DNA from: Capsicum annuum
Lineage: Eukaryota; Streptophyta; Magnoliopsida; Solanales; Solanaceae
NCBI RefSeq assembly: GCF_002878395.1
Contig: NC_061121.1
Location: 15,567,004-15,631,003 of the forward strand
Reading direction: 5' to 3'
Length of the DNA stretch: 64,000 nucleotides
Made by a program: the position numbers and the translations under genes. The notes below the pieces were generated by a model. It had not been told where the DNA came from, made no database searches, and saw nothing but the letters and a program-made list of their open reading frames with translations. Positions 35,052-46,221 of the stretch are shown piece by piece (within the stretch, counting starts at the first letter, position 1; the number at the start of each line of letters is the position of its first letter).

Positions 35052-35759
35052 AGAGATAATACCTAATTACCCTTGAACTATACCCAAAAAGGTTATGACA
35101 CACTTCAACTTAAAAAGGGTCTTATTACCCCTAAACTAATTGAAAGTGTAATTTTGACACCCGTAGTGCCTACAAAGCACAACACACTGAAGTGTCCACG
35201 TAGGCACACGTGTGTGCCACGTAGGCACTAAGGGGTCGTTTGGTAGAGTGTATTGAAATGCTAATGCATGCATTAGTTTAATGTGTATTAGTATTACCTT
35301 GTTTGGTATACCTTTTTACCCTATGTATAACTAACGCAAGCATTAGTTATACAGTATATTGTATTAGGGTGTGTATTACTAATACCTCAAAATCCATGGC
35401 ATTAGTAATGCAATGGATCTAATGCATGCATTAACATGCTTAAAAACCCTATTACCTGTCAAAAATATTTCCGCATCCTTTCCAACATAAATATTAAGGG
35501 TATTATGTAAAAGAATTTTTTTTTTAGAAGTTATATAATTCATGGTTTTTTTAATACATCAAACCAAACACTGCATAAGAAAAATACAAGCATTACTAAT
35601 ACAACATATTTTGCATTATTTTTATACATTTTACCAAACGACCCCTAAGAGTGTCAAAATTACACTTTTAATTAGTTCAGGGGTAATAGAACCCCCTTAA
35701 AATTGAGGTGTGTCATAACCTTTTTAATATAGTCCAAAGGGTAATTGAGTATTTTCTCT
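35052..35759. mobile_element. Foldback element with about 110-bp inverted ends, carrying a nested MITE
   Basis: The left end (AGAGATAATACC.., ACCCTTGAACTATA, GGTTATGACACAC) is the inverse of the right end over about 110 bp (GTGTCATAACC, AGTCCAAAGGGTAATTGAG). It is flanked by AAAATAA at 35045-35051 and 35760-35766. A second element sits in the middle at 35232-35645. Confidence 0.85.
35232..35645. mobile_element. Harbinger-type MITE nested in the foldback element
   Basis: The ends GGGGTCGTTTGGTA and TACCAAACGACCCC (one spacer base differs inside) are perfect inverted repeats over 12 bases, flanked by TAA at 35229-35231 and 35646-35648. The inside is rich in GCATTAGT and TACTAATAC phrases. Confidence 0.9.
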
Positions 35760-35766
35760 AAAATAA

Positions 35767-38700
35767 ACGAAAAATATTTGGACAGATGGAATTCATAGTT
35801 ATATAGATAAGTATCTTTCAACTATTTATATTGCTGGTACGTCTTTATTAGTTTGATCAATAATAAAAATTTATTTAGTATAATTTCATAAATGAAGTTT
35901 GGAGAAGATAGTCCGTATACAGTCTTGCCGTTACTGTTAAAAAAAAAAAAAGCAAAAGTCTCGAAATCAAATCTTATATCACCCATTATCAAAATAAATT
36001 TTAACATATTTGATAAAAAAATCAAAATTCTACTTAAATCTTTTAAAAAGTGGTCTCCAAATTTGAATCTATCCCTATCGTTACAAGGTGACTCACAATT
36101 GCCCTTTTGAATTTTAGTAAATGTTGAACTTCCTCAAATTTTTTTTTCTAAAATATTCACTTCTAATTTTTGTCCGAAAATTTCATGATTGTTATAATGA
36201 GCTATTGCTATACTCTCTGAGTTCCTTGTTAATACTTGTCACTTATTTATAAAATGAATATTCATTTTTACTATTACTTTTGACATGTTAAAGAGAAGAT
36301 CAAAAGATGAAAATACTCACATAACCCTTTGCATTAATTGCTTGCTTATCTTCAAAAATGAGTTTTCAAGACTTAGGAATAAACGCCAATTAATAGGAGT
36401 AATGAAGTAAAATAATCATATTAATAATTATTTTTTAAGTGAATGTATCACGTTAAAATGTGACAAGTAAATATGAACGAAGGAAGTATATAATTAGTGA
36501 TAATTAGCATTTAGATTTCATTTAGTTATTATAAATAAAATGCCTAAAAAATAGCTTATTGATGTTATGTACCAGGAAGAATGAATGTATTTCTGAATCA
36601 AACAATAGAAAGAGTCTGAAAGTGAAGAAAAGATAAACACGTCAATATATATCATATTTGAAATTTATTATGTGCATGATATTGATAATGATTGTCATAA
36701 ATATTTAATATTTTATTTTACGTGTAATATATTTCTTACGAAACTATTAGTATTACATAATATCTGAGTATGACTGTCATAGAAGTAATTTACAATAAAA
36801 TGTACCACTATAATGGATATCAGTGACATTATAGATAAAATAATGTCATAAAAAATAAAGTAAAACATGAAAAATCTATTTTAAAAAAAATTAGACTAAT
36901 ATAATTAATGGAATATTATTATAATGATGTTTAAATATAGTAATGTATCATGATTAAGTAGAAATTTACTCAAATCAAAATTTATATCGAAATGAGAAGA
37001 GAAAATCAAGGGTGATTATGTTAGAAAATTACTTCATTAGTCCAAATAAGTAAAATTTGACCAGACCATACCTTCATAATTATGAAAAGTAAAATGTTAG
37101 ATGATGTTGTTTGATTAAAGTTTGACAGAAAGCTGCACATAACACAATAATTTTGAATATGGTAGAATGAAGTTTGAAGAAATATTAAATAATACAAAGT
37201 TAAAGTTCAAATCATGGAAATAGCATTTAATAGAAATGTAAGGTAACACAACATATATAATAATAGATTCGAATGATCCGTTTTTTTAAAAAAAATTCTA
37301 CACACAATGGGAGATTTAGTTCATCGAACTGCCCTTTTTTTATAAAGTTATAAACTAAGACTATCTTTATATTATTTGCATTTTTAGTTTGAATTGATGG
37401 AGAAAAAATCATGTAATGAAAAAGATTAAACTTTAAAAAATGTTAGGTGAATTTCTATCATCTATCCTAATTTTACCGGATAGAGTTAATTGATACATGT
37501 TGATGGAAATGATAATTATCTCGTGAAATTAATAGAAATATGTGCAACTGGGCTCGAACACCATAATTGTTAAAAAAAGGAAAAAGGTAAAATTTCTCGA
37601 ACATACTACGAAATAACGAAACTATAACAAGTTAGATCTCTTTCTTTTGTGATACCAATTATTAATGTTCAAAATATCATATTAAACAAAGTTTAATTCA
37701 CTTTACTCTTGAAAAAAAGGTCTAAAGTATGCTTTATGAAAGGTGTAGACTTTAATAGTTAGCACTTAATTATATTCACTTTTGACTTTTTTTTTTTTTA
37801 ATATTTATTATAAATTTAGGTGTGTATTACAAGATTTGATAGGAGAATATCATACTATTATAAAAAAAATTATTAAAAGACAAATTTTACAAAAAGTTTT
37901 GAAGAACTTTTCAAAAATATATTATGATGAAAATAAAACATGTACAAGTATCTTTTTTTTTTTTTTTTTTGGAACTTTGCTGTATTTTATAAACTTCGAA
38001 TTTAATTGGGCTTCAATTTGAACAAACACTAGATAGAAAATCAAAACAAATAATAGGACGAAGCTAAGTATGAGAGGTACAAATTGGTAAAATTCAAAAA
38101 ATCTAATCTAAATCATGCTAAATACTATATATTATAAACTTCATATTTTGAATTCGTGTATCCACAATGTAGTCGTGTAAAGAGTTTTTGTTTAGGGGGG
38201 ATTTCTCTCAATAAATTTTAGGATTTTTAATTTTATTTTTAATATGTAGGCCGTTTGGCCAAATCATATATAATAATATATTTTTTTGTTTGATTTTTCA
38301 TGTGTCGTTTGATTTATCATCTTATAGTTTGCAACTAATAACTTCCGCATGACGCCCTCTCGATTTCGAACCCAATTGGGACATAATATGTACATTACAA
38401 TCACATGAAGAAATGTAATAGGAATATTTTAATAACATACGTGTAAGTTTCTGTAACGCATAATATCTGTATTTGATTAGTTTAGAGTATAGTAAAATCA
38501 TAATATTATAGGGTAAAAGGAATATAATCCAAATACCTAAACATTAATTGATAAGTCGTAATCAACAATTAGGTATGCCTAGTTGTAGCTGTCATTAATT
38601 ATTTAAAGCTGATTTTTTCTCAATATTCACGAATCATTCGATATTTTAATTCATGGTCATAAAAAATTCAGATTTATACTTTATTATTTTTATTATAGTG

Positions 38701-38950
38701 ATCTCAAAACAGTATATCATGATAATTGAATTTAAAATTCAATATTTATATATATATATTTAACAATTCTTTAAAATACTCATGGTAGATCCGCTTCAGT
38801 GGAAACTTCAAGATAAAAGCAAGTGCAAATTTAGAAAGGATAACACATTAAAAAATAACTTTACTTTATCTCAACTACTTAGCTATACATAAACTAAGAA
38901 GACCAATTTTTATATTTTTTTTTTCTCACCTGATATTTGGTATTCATATC
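35767..38950. other. AT-rich intergenic DNA with a Stowaway MITE and a SINE piece
   Basis: It holds the Stowaway-type element at 36209-36492 and a degenerate SINE 3' end at about 37440-37590 (plus). No gene is seen. The poly-T run at 37950-37969 breaks an open frame of no apparent meaning. Confidence 0.4.
36209..36492. mobile_element. Stowaway-type MITE
   Basis: The left end TATACTCTCTGAGTTCC and right end GAACGAAGGAAGTATA are inverted imperfectly. Adjacent inverted ACTTGTCAC and GTGACAAGT support the pairing. A TA target is at both ends. Confidence 0.7.
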
Positions 38951-38955
38951 AAAAT

Positions 38956-39363
38956 TCAACCGTTAGGGTAATATACCACAGTTGAAAATACAAAAGTGAA
39001 GAAAATAAAATACAATCTTCTTCTTGGTTGAGGCGTGAATATCTCGCTTTTTTTAAGGAGATTCAAGTTCACTGCGGCATAATCTACATCAATCCAACAG
39101 TATATCTCTTGACTTGTCCCTTCCAGAATACAACAGTCCATCAACGATGTACAACTCAAACGACTCCGGATTAGTTGAGGAGTCCAAAGCTCCACTATAA
39201 AAACACCTTCCCTCAACATATATGCAGTCTATTTGTATAGTGTATAAAGTTAATATTTTCTTTGTGTCAACTCTCTGTTTCACTACTGCACACTATAATT
39301 TTTTTCACACTTATCATATTTTCTTGTACATATAATAACATGCAGGACCACCTCTATTTATAG
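38956..39363 (-). other. Unassigned small ORF (87 codons) behind a TATA box
   Basis: On the minus strand a CTATAAATAG box (39354-39363) lies about 140 bases upstream of an ATG at 39219. That ATG opens an 87-codon frame (MLREGVFIVELWTPQ...) ending at 38956. An overlapping second frame is also open. I recognise no domain. The layout (TATA box, leader, short frames, then a sequence vaguely like a primer-binding site near 38935) would also suit a decayed LTR. Confidence 0.25.
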
Positions 39364-39410
39364 TTGAGACATTCATTCTCGTATTGAATATAAAGAATAA
39401 AGAGGAGAGA

Positions 39411-39441
39411 GGGGGGACGGGGGGGGGGGGGGGGGGGGGGG
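39411..39441. repeat. G-rich run with 23 consecutive G
   Basis: Six G, AC, then G from 39419 to 39441. It could fold as a G-quadruplex; the exact length may be an assembly estimate. Confidence 0.9.
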
Positions 39442-39897
39442 TAAAGAGAAAAGATCAACAGATTACAAGAGTTACGAGAAACTAACGGCACATTAAGAGT
39501 TACAACGAAATAATAAGAGAAGTTACAAATTAAATTACAAAAAGGCCACATTCTACCACCATTAACAATTAGAGTAATGTGGATAGATAAATAACCTTGT
39601 CGTTACATATGTTACATGCAACTAACGACCATGAATTTACAACAGTTAATGGTCATATGAGTTATAAGATATAATTTAGTAAATTACGGACAAATAAAAT
39701 GTTAAAAGTTGCAAGAGTTATCAAAATACAATGATACCACTTTCTCTACTTTATGTCCATAAATTATCATTCTTTGTTTCACATTTTGCTCATTAAATTT
39801 TGAAAAATGATTTTAAAAAAAGAGATGAATATGTTTCTACGAACATAACAAAAAACGAATAAGGATTTCCAAGTGCTTCAGACCTTTCAATTCAAAC

Positions 39898-40150
39898 TAC
39901 TCTCCCCGTTTAAAGAAAAATGACATACTTTTCTTTTTAGTCCGTTTAAAAAAGATTGACCCTTTTCCTTTTTTGATAATACTTTAATTTCAACTTTCCA
40001 CGTGACATGTTTAGAACCACAAGATTAAAGGGCATTTTGGTACATTTGACATAGCTTTAATTTAAGACCACAAGATTCAAAAGTCTTCTTTATTTTCTTA
40101 AACTTTGTGTCAAGTCAAAGTAGGTCAATCTTTTTAAAACGAAGGAAGTA
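39898..40150. mobile_element. Stowaway-type MITE, 253 bp
   Basis: The left end TACTCTCCCCGTTTAAAG and right end TTTTAAAACGAAGGAAGTA are imperfect inverted repeats with TA at both borders. The phrase AAAAAGATTGAC near the left pairs with GTCAATCTTTTT at the right. Confidence 0.75.
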
Positions 40151-41849
40151 CTATATATCTAGATTCTAGAGTTTAATGGGCTACAAGTATGGGTCAAATA
40201 TTGGGTATTTTAGCCTCAATTGAATTGGACATGAAGTTTACAATTTATTGAGATTAAAGTATATAATTAAATAAAGAACACACATATATCAGATGATTAT
40301 TAACTTATTTACATAATAAGTGCTTAAGAGCATGCACGAAAAACTATTTTAAGAAATCATAGTAAAAAATATCAGATAAAACATTTAATCATGTGCTCAG
40401 GTGACTGGAGTATATTGTCATTTGAGTGTAAATAAAATTTATTTACAAATTTAAAGGGCAGTCAAATTTCATGTTTAAATTCCAACAATGACAAAAATAG
40501 TATTCATTCCCTTCCTTTTTACTGATCACAACTTCTTTACAAAAGTCAATTGACTAATCTACGAATCTAAAATGAATTTGAACATTTTAATTTTTTAGAT
40601 TTATAATTTAGATATTCAAAAATTATATAAAAAATACTAGAAGTTTCGATCTTTTTCACAGCAATATGGTGAAAAAACATATCTTAAAGTGATAATCAAA
40701 ATTCATATAATTTGACTTTCGAGAAATGGAGTGTGAAAGGAAAAAAAAAATGGGAATATGTGATTTCTTCCCATTCATCCAATTCTTGATGAATAGTGTT
40801 ACGTAGTACATGTTCTTAGTGGGAGGTGACATGTATCTCACGAAATTAGTCGAAGTGTGAATAAATTGACTCGGACAATAACCAAAGGGCAAAAATGTAA
40901 AAGTCCATATTACTCCATCCGTTCCTATTTATCACTTTTTAAAGTTGCAAATCTCTTAAAAAAAACATTAACTAGAAGACAATTAGCTAAATTACCTTTA
41001 TTTTTTTATTATTCATCTTTATTTAATGCTCTTCTTTCTTGCTCTATAATAATATTTCTCCATATTTATTACTAAGAATAAAAATAAAAATAAATAATGC
41101 TTTCTCCGTTTTAAATTACTTGATCTATTTTCTATATTTGTCTATTCCAAATTACTTATCCTAATTATAAAATCAAGATCATTTTAGATCTTTTTGCAAT
41201 TTTATCCTTATTAAATATCACACATTTAAAATTTTTAAAAATAGAATTATTGAATTTCAAAGTAATTAAATGTAAATGACCTTTCTTTTTTCCTTTTAGT
41301 ACTACTCCAGAGTCATTTCTGCTTAATAAATTCAATTTTCAAATAAAGTGATTTTTGATTTCTACTCCATATTTGTTAGTACTTAGTTGTTAGGGTGTAA
41401 GGGTAAAAGAGTAAAAATACACCTAAAATTATTAATTTATTATCATCTTAAAAGAATGTGTCAAGTGCAGAGGGGCTAAGTCATTTGACATGAAAGGAGT
41501 AATTACATTTTAATTTTATGAAATGACAAATACTTTCTTCACCTCATATTACTCGACATATTTTTTAACATAATCTTATCTCAAAATAGTTGACATATTT
41601 AACGAATCAATAGATAATTGAACATCTATTTTCAACTTTACGCTTAGTAGTTTAATGATTAATTTTAACAATTAGTAATAATATTTAATGTGTGTTTAGT
41701 ATTATTATATTGGTTAATTTATATTTTTTGTTAATTTTTTTAATATTATGTAAAAGATAAATATATATTAAATAAAAAAATAATTATTTTCAATAAGAAG
41801 GACAAGAGGAACTAAAGGGGGTAGGTTTTATTTTCCGTACGAGAGAAGA

Positions 41850-42070
41850 GGGGGTTTATTAATTGCGGCGAAAAATTCTCGCAAATCTTTAAACTCTCTT
41901 TCCTTTTCAAATCCCGAGGTAGATTCCTGTCCACCAATCTTCGGCTTTCCCCATTTCTTATACAATTACATAAATACCCTTATCTAATAAATTTTCTGAC
42001 TGAATTGTCCCCACCGTGGGCCCACTTTTTTATGCCACGTCGTACATTATGTACCTCAGATCTCATCCTT
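41850..42070. promoter_or_regulatory. Orphan promoter- or leader-like island
   Basis: Against AT-rich surroundings this piece has GTGGGCCCAC (about 42017), a TCP-type site-II-like palindrome, and CCACGTCGT. A pyrimidine-rich segment ends in CCCGAG/GTAGATT (about 41927), which looks like a plus-strand splice donor. No coding exon follows before the gap at 43608, so it may be a captured or orphaned leader. Confidence 0.25.
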
Positions 42071-42281
42071 TCAGTCGCAGTAACCAATGTGTGCTCTTTC
42101 AAATATTTCTTCCGTCCGATTTTATGTCTTTAAGCAAAAAATAAATTAAAAAAAATTATGCTACAATTTAATTAATTAATTATTAAACTTTTTTTTTTTA
42201 AAAAAAAAAATTGTGATAAAAAAATGTGTCATAACGTTTATGTGATAATAACAACTTCGTAACTTACTATTATTTTATATA

Positions 42282-42311
42282 CTAGAAGTGCAAAACCCGT
42301 GTCAGCACGGG
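42282..42311 (-). mobile_element. Helitron 3' terminus
   Basis: On the minus strand a perfect hairpin CCCGTG-CTGA-CACGGG (42311-42296) is followed by 10 bases and then CTAG (42285-42282) with T as the next base. This is the canonical Helitron 3' end. The 5' end was not found. Confidence 0.6.
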
Positions 42312-43607
42312 CCCAACAGTAGAACATGTGGATCGTAAGTTTTAAGTTTTAGGATTTATCTTGAAGTAGAAAGTTTGAGCAGTAGAATATTTTCATTAGT
42401 ATGATTGAGATGAGGGGATCACAATTGAAACCTTTTTTTTAACCTTCTTGTTGAATTTTGTGATCAGAAATATAAAGAATAAAAGGCGTAAATATGATGA
42501 AATAGCTTGAATCAAATATCCAGCAGATTATTGATTATCAATATTGCAAAGATTAAGAATCATGTAAATTTACCCGATAAAGAGAATACACACCTTAGAT
42601 TCGTTATTGTTTTGTTTAATTATTAATTTTAACACAGGAAAAGAGTGTTGTTTTTTAATAGAGAAGGAAGAGTTGAGATTTTCTTTTCTTTATTTTATTT
42701 TTAAAACAGAAAAATATTAATTAATATTGAAGAGCTGTAAAAAGTTGAGAAAGATGGCTATACATATTTGATAGAAAATTTGCTAATGTTAAGAAAGTGC
42801 AAAGTATTTGGTAGCAAATTTGTGATAGATATACTTTTTTGTACTTAAATTTACTTTATTTATATTTAAATTAATTGGTAAAAATCTTTTGCAAATAATC
42901 TTTATACTTCTTTTCTTTAATTTCTTTAAAATATAGTAATAAAATTTACTTATGTTTTATTCTTCTCACACTTTACTACATACATTTTATCCTCTTTAAA
43001 TCTCATTATGCCATTTTACCCTCCTTAAACATCACTGTACATTAAAATCACGATTGAAGCAGTTGAAGCAGAAATCAGTCAATTTTTTTTTTGTTAATTA
43101 TTGTTATTTACAGTATTTTTTATTTCATTTTCAAATAATATATATTGCTTTATATCTTCTTCTGTCTCGTCCCAGTTTATGTGGCACTAATATAATTTTG
43201 ATAGTTAATCAAATATTTTATGTTGACATATCATTTTGTTATTCTTATTTTTCTAATACATAAATGACTTATAATAAGGAGTGATATAATAAAATCATCA
43301 TTGGAAAGACGAAAATCTAATTTAAAACATTCAGAGTTAATTTTGAATTTTATGTCTATTTTAGTTTTCATTAAATATTATTTATTTTCTTAATACTTAA
43401 ATGACACATAATAATTAATTAAGAGTGATTGATTATGTTATTACTATAAAAACTAATATAATTTTATCATATCCAATAGTAATCATTGATAATTCACCGG
43501 AATAGTATATTAATTAAATACGAGATGCTATATTTGCACATGCAAAATATAATATTATTAAACATTATTGGATAGTGCATTATATTTATCTTTCACAATA
43601 ATAAAAT

Positions 43608-43707
43608 NNNNNNNNNNNNNNNNNNNNNNNNNNNNNNNNNNNNNNNNNNNNNNNNNNNNNNNNNNNNNNNNNNNNNNNNNNNNNNNNNNNNNNNNNNNNN
43701 NNNNNNN
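43608..43707. other. Assembly gap of exactly 100 N
   Basis: A placeholder-length gap; the true size is unknown. It hides the 3' exon or exons of the 14-3-3 gene. Confidence 0.99.
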
Positions 43708-43728
43708 CAATCTTGATTAATCTTGTGT

Positions 43729-43875
43729 GATTGGTAAAAAATGCTAACCTTTGGATTTTATGTATTTTATGTAATACAAGGTCGTCAGTGGGGGTAATAC
43801 AATATCCGACTTGTGGGATTGCACTGGACATGTTATAGTTGTATTAATCAAGATTGGTAAAAAATGCTAACCTTT
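43729..43875 (+). mobile_element. Truncated LINE/TS-SINE tail between 24-bp direct repeats at a splice donor
   Basis: A perfect 24-bp repeat lies at 43729-43752 and 43852-43875. The 99 bp between includes CTTGTGGGATTGCACTGG and ATGTTATAGTTG, the end of the TS-SINE/LINE tail. The right copy spans the donor of 14-3-3 exon 4 (exon end 43872); the left copy repeats the same AAAG/GTTAGC site. Confidence 0.7.
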
Positions 43876-46221
43876 CAGGAGAGTTCATGATCTCATAGTA
43901 GAAAACAGAGAAGTTCAAAGCAAGACCAAGACGAATCGGATGTGTTGAAGAGAGATCAGTGGTTGCAGTTGCAGTAGCAGCCTAAAAGGAGCAAAAAGAT
44001 ACAAAATCAAGTGCTATTCTAAACAATGTGCATCGATTAATCAACTATTCATGCATTTTCAGTTAAGATAACGAAGAAATAACTTGCCTCATAGCCCTTC
44101 AACGATTGTTCAGAAGCCTCTTTCCTTTCAGTATCAGTCTTGAACTCAGCAAGATAACGATAATAGTCACCTTTCCTGAACCAGAATGGCAAAGATAAGA
44201 AGGTAAATCTATTAGAAATACACCGAAAAAACTGAAAGAGTTAGATTTGGAACTACTGCTAAAGTGATAGAAAATCCGTTCGAATTATGTTAGGTTACAT
44301 ATCCGCGGGCATCTGATTCAGTGATGCTACCAAAAAGTCTCATGCTTGTGTCAGTGTTGACGATGGTTTGATTTTCTTGAACCACGAATATCACGGTCGT
44401 TCTTATGGATTTCATTCCAATCATCATATTGATGATAAATCTCCTCGTGCTCTTCCGGGAATATGGGACTGGGAGATTACAGGTAAGCCAAATGCTTCAC
44501 GAACCATATTCAACTTTTTATTTATAACCATGACGTTTGGCCATATGGGAGCACCTCGACTAATTCCATACCGGCTGTCTCCCACCAGTATATGTACCGA
44601 TTAACTCAATCCACTGTGCTTAGACAGATGGGAAGAAATCACACCTTGTTTTTTTTGCCTCCGATTTTAAACCTGAGAGGCCTCATCATTCTCCTACCAT
44701 TTCATTAACCACTAGGCTATACCTTCTTGGGCGCAAACTATATTCAACTTTAAGACATTTCGTTGACTTTAATCACCCTCGTGAAGAGTTACACTTCAAT
44801 ACCATTCATGTCCATTACCTCGTCCATCGATCAAAAAGCAAATGCTAGTATAACAACGACCATAGGGATGATACTATGAAACACAATTCAAAAGAAGAAT
44901 TTCGATAGTGGTTCCATGAAAACAATCAGTTAACAAGATTGTAACAAAAACTTAAAAAGACTTACATTTTGTAATAGAAAACAGTAGCTTCACCAGTACC
45001 AGCAGATGGAATGAGATGTTTGTCAATGATTTCAAGAATATCAGAGCAAATCTTGGAGAGCTCTTCCTCTACCTTTTGACGATAACCTTTTATCAGCTTG
45101 ACATTCTGCTCGTTCCCCTTCGACTCTTCTTTCTGTTCGATGGAAGACATAATACGCCATGAAGCTCTTCGAGCTCCAATGACATTCTTGTAGCCAACAG
45201 AAAGCAAGTTCCTTTCCTCCACTGTCAATTCCACATCAAGCTTCGCAACTTTCTTCATACTATCAACCATTTCTGTGAAATCAAACCAATGTAAAATCAA
45301 AATGCATACATTCCACAACTTATATTGATCTTTACTAAGCCGAAATTCATATTGATGAACATTCCAATGATATTTAGCTAGCTAGAAATTGCATGTCTAA
45401 ATGCACGAACAGTCAGGCACGCTCATCGAGTGGACTAAATAGACACATAGTACACAAACAGCTATAAGCTCGAGTGTATGCTGACCAAAGACATTTAACA
45501 ATTCAGAATCTTCCCCCATCGCTATCTTTTAATGAATTTGTGCGCATTACAATCATTCGTATCAATTAAACTTTCAATCGAAGTAATTGCATGTTCAAAG
45601 CTGACCTATATGACATGACCCGTAATCAATAGATCTACCTTCATCATATATTCCATACGTCACACTTATTTCAGAAAACTTTATGGAAAAGACACATGTC
45701 ATGCACTTATTGATTTGACGCTGCATCACAAGTAAGTAGCCAAATTTTAAGCATTGCATTCACATTGTACTCGTACGCTCCATTTCTCAAATCTTATACA
45801 ATACAAAGATGCATGCAAATCTATCATATATGTATTTAATAAAAAACTTTTTTTCTTAAAAAAAATTATCTTTTAAAATGTGAAAATTAATAGAAGCACC
45901 TACTACTTCTAAATCAAGAATCCGTCTAAGGTACAATCAGACCTCTCTATAACGATCATCATCTATTATAACATTTCATACTCAAGTTTTCGTTTGGAAC
46001 CAATATTTAATACTATATCTTATGTTGCCTATAACATCATTTCGCTATATATAACATCCAAAAGGTACATACATTCAAACAAACAAAACCGTTATAAAGA
46101 GGTTTGACCGTACAAACTGAAGAGAAGGGGGAAGGAAACGAAACCAACCATCGTAACGCTCAGCTTGCTCAGCCAGCTTGGCCCTGTAAACATGAGTTTC
46201 TCTTTCCTTTTGAGATGCCAT
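43872..46221 (-). CDS. 14-3-3 protein, epsilon group (GRF12/iota-like), 3' end missing
   Basis: The minus strand has four exons: 46221-46149, 45272-44966, 44175-44088 and 43981-43872. They join in frame to 192 codons plus two bases. The start is [19 protein letters not shown]. Family marks follow: the dimer interface in the first 30 residues, [31 protein letters not shown], and [20 protein letters not shown] with phosphopeptide-groove residues. About 60 residues (the usual ACHLAKQAFDEAI to the acidic tail) should follow but fall into the 100-N gap. 14-3-3 dimers bind phosphoserine/threonine targets in cytosol and nucleus. Similarity to Arabidopsis GRF12 (iota) is from memory, so no symbol is given. 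Intron 3 has a GC donor (GAG/GCAAGT). Introns carry a SINE (44517-44733) and a MITE (45932-46112). Confidence 0.95.
44338..44479 (+). other. Exon-like open segment inside a 14-3-3 intron, opposite strand
   Basis: The plus strand reads openly from about 44338 ([20 protein letters not shown]...) to WDWEIT and then meets an ACAG/GTAAGCC donor-like site at about 44482. Composition is more protein-like than the surrounding intron. No domain was recognised. It could be a captured exon piece or chance. Confidence 0.2.
44517..44733 (-). mobile_element. Full-length tRNA-derived SINE in a 14-3-3 intron
   Basis: On the minus strand the order is GGTATAGCCTAGTGGTTAA (A box), CTCAGGTTTAAAATC (B box region), TGGTGGGAGACAGCCGG, ATTAGTCGAGGTGC and CATGGTTATAAATAAAAA. 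Target duplications of 17 bases with 15 matching flank it (44500-44516 and 44734-44750). Confidence 0.85.
45932..46112. mobile_element. Mariner-like MITE in 14-3-3 intron 1
   Basis: The ends CAATCAGACCTCTCTATAACG and CGTTATAAAGAGGTTTGACCG are inverted repeats with TA outside each. Internal TATAACAT phrases are typical of this family. Confidence 0.8.

Larger units (their letters stand above)
39442..43607. other. AT-rich intergenic DNA up to the first scaffold gap
   Basis: It holds a Stowaway element (39898-40150), a SINE 3' end (about 40765-40890, plus), Stowaway-like pieces at about 40910 and 41100, a GC-richer island at 41850-42070 and a Helitron end at 42282. No coding gene is supported. 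Confidence 0.4.

Noticed and set aside
43586..43831. Open frame spanning the first N gap
   Set aside because: Continuity across N is artificial; the visible part is intron and SINE tail.
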